DNA of 9,671 nt from Betaproteobacteria bacterium (GTDB taxonomy: Bacteria; Pseudomonadota; Gammaproteobacteria; Burkholderiales; Casimicrobiaceae), in assembly GCA_005888955.1 (NCBI GenBank), contig VBCS01000315.1:1-9671 (forward strand), given 5' to 3'. Shown here piece after piece: positions 7,181-9,671 of the stretch. Each line of letters opens with the position of its first letter. Positions within the stretch are counted from its first letter, which is position 1. The notes beneath the pieces are model-generated. The model saw only the letters and a list, made by a program, of their open reading frames with translations, was not told where the DNA came from and made no database searches. Position numbers and translations under genes: made by a program.

Positions 7181-8018
7181 ATCTAGCCAGAGAGGCGTAC
7201 GCCACCATTGGAATCGACCAAGGTTCCGGCCAGACAATACCGTATGCAGCTTGCGACTCGTCGGCAATGCGCACGCCCGCAAATCCCGCGTTGACGAACT
7301 CACGTAGAAGGGCGTTGCGCGAAAAAAGGCGCATTTCCAGCGTCGAACCCGGTCCTCCGTGAAAGACAAGGTCGGTGAAAACCTGTGTCCGTCCATCGGC
7401 AGTGCGGTTTTCCAGGCGCCAGGAACCGTTCACCTCGATAAGCCGGTAGTCGTGCAGATCCGGAAAATGTTCGCGGGTTTCCGGTTCGAGCGAGTAAGGA
7501 ACCGAGAAGATGAGAACACCGTGCGGCTTGAGCAGCCGGCGGGCGTTGACGAAGGCCCGTGATACCGGAGGCGCGACATGCTCGAATACGTCGCTGGCAA
7601 TGATGAAATCGAAACGGCGGTCGAGGTCCTCGGGCGCAGCCGCAATATCGAGTCGCGGCTCCTGATGAAAAAAGGTGTTCGTATAGTTGAATTTGTCGCT
7701 GAGCCGCCTGGCATAGTTATCCGAATCGGAGAGCCCTATTCCGGCGAGATCGCGACGCCGCGTCAAATCCGCGATGATTAAGCTGCGGCCGAACAATTCG
7801 GTCGTGAGCAGGTGCGCAATGGCTCGGGTCCGCACCGTCGACCCGCAGCGGTCACAGGATGCTACTTCACGTTGGAGCTCCGCCGCCGGCACCGAACAGA
7901 AGGCGCCACAGATATTGCACTGGAAGCGAACCTTCTGGCCGATCGACGATGCATCTCGCGAACGACGGAAAATAGCAAGCTTCCGGAAACCTCGCGATAT
8001 TTGTGTCGTTAACTGCAT
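7179..8018 (-). CDS. Methyltransferase-fold protein with N-terminal zinc ribbon
   Basis: 279 residues from an ATG 15 bases after the trmB stop. Two CxxC pairs (C34/C37 in CNIC, C55/C58 in CDRC) form a predicted zinc ribbon. The C-terminal part resembles class I methyltransferases: FDFIIASDVFEHV followed by a LLKPHGVLIFSVP strand, matching the motif IV and post-motif region. The usual glycine-rich SAM loop is absent; in its place is a segment reading GLSDSDNYARRLSDKFNYTN and then HQEPRLDI. I recall this arrangement from uncharacterised proteins of polysaccharide loci, so it may be a family trait and not decay. Activity is therefore uncertain: it could be a methyltransferase with altered SAM binding or a non-catalytic relative. 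GC is lower than in trmB (about 48-58% in lines counted). It is probably co-transcribed with trmB, though a functional link to tRNA modification is not indicated. Confidence 0.8.
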   Translation of the reverse strand: MQLTTQISRGFRKLAIFRRSRDASSIGQKVRFQCNICGAFCSVPAAELQREVASCDRCGSTVRTRAIAHLLTTELFGRSLIIADLTRRRDLAGIGLSDSDNYARRLSDKFNYTNTFFHQEPRLDIAAAPEDLDRRFDFIIASDVFEHVAPPVSRAFVNARRLLKPHGVLIFSVPYSLEPETREHFPDLHDYRLIEVNGSWRLENRTADGRTQVFTDLVFHGGPGSTLEMRLFSRNALLREFVNAGFAGVRIADESQAAYGIVWPEPWSIPMVAYASLAR

Positions 8019-8033
8019 GGCTGAAGCGATGCG

Positions 8034-8723
8034 TCATCGCCTCCGAAAGATGACATCCCAGATGCGGTGCCCGAGGCCGATGCCGCGACGCTCGAACTTG
8101 GTCAGCGGCCTGTATGCAGGTCGCGCGGCGTAGCCGTCGGCAGAGTTCTGAAGCAGAGGCTCGGCAGCGAACGCAGCCAGGATCTGCGCAGCATAGTCCT
8201 CCCAGTCGGTCGCCGCATGCAGAAAGCCGCCCGCAGCAAGCCGGAGGGCAAGCTCGCGCACAAAGGGCGGCTGCAGCAGGCGGCGTTTGTGATGCCGCTT
8301 CTTCGGCCACGGGTCGGGAAAGAAGATGTGGATGCCCGCGAGCGACGCCACCGGAATCATCTGCGCAACCACCTCGGCCGCGTCGTGCTGAACGATGCGC
8401 ACGTTGGCGAGCCCACGCTCATCGAGCAGCTTGAGCAGTCCACCCACGCCCGGCGCGTGCACCTCGACGGCGAGAAAGTCGTGTTCGGGCATCGCCTGCG
8501 CGATGGCGGCGGTCGTCTCGCCCATGCCGAAGCCGATCTCGAGGATCCGCGGCGCCTTGCGGCCGAAGACGAGGTCGAAGTCGAGCAGCGCCGGCGCGAA
8601 GGGGATGCCGAAGCGCGGCAACAAGGTTTCGCGCGCGCGTTGCTGCGCCGGCGAGAATCGGCCCTGGCGCAGCACGAAGCTCCGTATGGGTCGGCGGAGA
8701 GAACCCGCGCGCGGTTCGTTCAT
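8034..8723 (-). CDS. trmB: tRNA (guanine-N7)-methyltransferase
   Basis: TrmB transfers a methyl group from SAM to N7 of guanosine 46 in the variable loop of tRNAs, in the cytoplasm. The 229 residues match the usual bacterial length. Diagnostic motifs are RPIRSFVLRQGR (11-22), the SAM loop LEIGFGMGETT (61-71), FFPDPWPKKRHHKRRL (134-149) containing the catalytic-region Asp, and TKFERRG (208-214) near the end. The start is the ATG at 8723, which overlaps the stop of the upstream gene (ATGA) and has a modest GGAAA 8 bases upstream; the longer open frame to 8828 overlaps that gene's coding region and lacks family similarity. It lies downstream of thiG, an order seen in many beta- and gammaproteobacteria. 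No missing residues are apparent, and it is probably fully functional. Confidence 0.96.
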   Translation of the reverse strand: MNEPRAGSLRRPIRSFVLRQGRFSPAQQRARETLLPRFGIPFAPALLDFDLVFGRKAPRILEIGFGMGETTAAIAQAMPEHDFLAVEVHAPGVGGLLKLLDERGLANVRIVQHDAAEVVAQMIPVASLAGIHIFFPDPWPKKRHHKRRLLQPPFVRELALRLAAGGFLHAATDWEDYAAQILAAFAAEPLLQNSADGYAARPAYRPLTKFERRGIGLGHRIWDVIFRRR

Positions 8724-9324
8724 TGCACGCGTTTCCAGCTCGGGTCGCTCAACTTCCGCTCGACCGTCGCTGCCGCCGTCGCACCGTCCACGCTGTATTC
8801 GATCGCAAGCGTCTCCGGATCCTTCCACTTAGCCGTGGCATCGGCCCAGCCGCTTGCGTTCCATACGAGTTCCTTGCGCAGGCTCTCAGGCGTGATCCGC
8901 CAGATGGCGATCTCCTTGCTGCACTGCGTCTGACATACGTCGACGGTTGCCAAACGTTGCCGATCGGGCGAGAGCTGTGGTTCGGTCGGCAGCTCGTAAC
9001 GCCGATTGTTCGACCGCGTGAGCAGGGTAAAGCTCGCCTTGTCGCCGGCCGTCGCATAGACGAGCACCGCATTGATGCCGTCCAGGTAATCCCACAGGCT
9101 GTACGAGCGGCCATCGACCGGATCGTCGCTGTCCGTGAAAGTCCGAGGTTGGGCAGGCGCTTGAGCTGGGCTCCCTCGACCAGTCTTCCGCAATGCGCCG
9201 CGTCCTCGGCTTGCGCACAGATCTCTCCGATTTCTGTGTCGGAAAGCTGCGCACCACAGGCAGCACCCGCGCCCAAGAGCGGGGCACAGCAGAGAACCGC
9301 GGCAAGGACGCGGGAGGACAACAT
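8720..9324 (-). pseudogene. Exported hypothetical protein gene interrupted by a -1 frameshift
   Basis: The ATG at 9324 opens a frame with a clear signal peptide (MLSSRVLAAVLCCAPLLGAG, cleavage probably after residue 25). A short mature part with two Cys follows (LSDTEIGEICAQAEDAAHCG), reaching RLPNL at about residue 59. The plausible continuation is one frame over: RTFTDSDDPVDGRSYSLWDYLDG and onward to the stop at 8720, including SPDRQRLA and IAIWRI, which are reminiscent of beta-propeller-like or TolB-like repeats. The switch falls near 9143-9147, where one missing C (CTCCGG read as CTCGG on the coding strand) would join the frames. Restored, the protein would be about 201 residues, periplasmic, of unknown function; the Cys at 23 has a poor lipobox. 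The gene starts 22 bases after thiG and overlaps the trmB start. A sequencing error is as likely as true inactivation. Confidence 0.7.
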
Positions 9325-9346
9325 CGCGGCGTTCGCGACGGCTCGA

Positions 9347-9671
9347 TCAGCCGATGAGGCCGGTTGTCGGCGAGCTGGGACTCGCGGCGTAGAACTTGCG
9401 CGGCATGCGGCCGGCGCGGAAAGCCTCGCGTCCCGCTTCGACCGCTTTCCTCATCGCGCCCGCCATCAACACGGGATCCTGCGCGAGCGCGATCGCGGTG
9501 TTCATCAGCACACCGGCGCAGCCGAGCTCCATCGCAATCGCGGCGTCGGAGGCCGTGCCGACACCCGCGTCGACCAGCACAGGCACCTTCGCCTGCTCGA
9601 TGATGAGCTTCAGGTTCCACGGGTTGAGAATCCCCATGCCGGAACCGATGAGCGAGGCGAGCGGCATGATC
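9347..9671 (-). CDS. thiG: Thiazole synthase, C-terminal part
   Basis: ThiG forms the thiazole phosphate ring of thiamin from 1-deoxy-D-xylulose 5-phosphate, the ThiS thiocarboxylate and dehydroglycine, in the cytoplasm. The frame runs off the right edge, so the N-terminal part, including the Schiff-base lysine, is not seen. The visible 107 or so residues carry the strongly conserved stretch MPLASLIGSGMGILNPWNL, then VPVLVDAGVGTASDAAIAME and NTAIA, which build the phosphate-binding end of the TIM barrel, and the usual tail AGRMPRKFYAASPSSPTTG. The stop at 9347-9349 is typical in position for the family. It probably heads or continues an operon leading into the exported-protein gene and trmB; thiS would be expected just upstream, outside the window. 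Identification is firm. Confidence 0.96.
   Translation of the reverse strand, partial: IMPLASLIGSGMGILNPWNLKLIIEQAKVPVLVDAGVGTASDAAIAMELGCAGVLMNTAIALAQDPVLMAGAMRKAVEAGREAFRAGRMPRKFYAASPSSPTTGLIG

Noticed and set aside
8067..8933. Plus-strand open frame of 288 codons
   Set aside because: Antisense to trmB, which is unambiguous; its translation shows no domain.
9135..9155. Programmed -1 ribosomal frameshifting in the exported-protein gene
   Set aside because: No X-XXY-YYZ slippery heptamer is present on the coding strand at the frame switch.
8886..9620. Minus-strand open frame of 244 codons across thiG and the exported-protein gene
   Set aside because: It is in the wrong frame for both recognised proteins and is Arg-rich with low complexity.
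1..9671. Mobile elements, CRISPR arrays, tRNA genes or attachment sites
   Set aside because: No transposase or integrase motifs, no regularly spaced repeats and no cloverleaf-like sequence were noticed on reading; an island is inferred only from composition and gene content.

Overview
The window comes from a GC-rich proteobacterium, most likely a beta- or gammaproteobacterium. This rests on the thiG-to-trmB gene order, the ThiG and TrmB protein sequences, ATGA/GTGA-coupled genes and GC of about 65-75% in the housekeeping genes. No rRNA, tRNA or other decisive taxonomic marker is present.

Layout. The left edge (1-321, plus strand) is the C-terminal end of an endonuclease/exonuclease/phosphatase-fold protein. 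It is followed after 3 bases by a lower-GC class I methyltransferase gene (325-1407). After a 163-base gap comes a translationally coupled three-gene run on the plus strand: a methyltransferase with a C-terminal coiled coil (1571-2653), a GT2-GT4 dual-domain glycosyltransferase (2650-4551) and a second, larger glycosyltransferase built as coiled coil-GT2-GT4 (4548-7115). A short convergent gap with a stem-loop (7147-7180) separates these from four minus-strand genes. Read in their own direction these are thiG (partial, entering from the right edge), a frameshifted gene for an exported protein (9324-8720), trmB (8723-8034) and a zinc-ribbon methyltransferase (8018-7179).

How the genes fit together. 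The central genes look like part of a cell-surface polysaccharide (O-antigen or capsule-like) locus: four glycosyltransferase domains in two polypeptides and two to three small-molecule or sugar methyltransferases. No flippase, polymerase, ABC transporter or sugar-nucleotide gene lies in the window, so the locus must continue elsewhere or rely on genes at other sites. The thiG-trmB stretch is housekeeping (thiamin thiazole synthesis and tRNA m7G46). The zinc-ribbon methyltransferase at its end resembles proteins from glycan loci and appears appended to that operon.

Most worth a second look: the methyltransferase with a long coiled coil and a basic, Trp-rich tail, which recalls the WbdD chain terminator/ruler design without its kinase; a similar coiled-coil plus Trp/Pro/Arg module in the neighbouring glycosyltransferase; and a methyltransferase-like protein that has lost the usual glycine-rich SAM loop. 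I see no clear sign of a wholly new defence or mobile system. No transposase, integrase, CRISPR array or tRNA gene was found.
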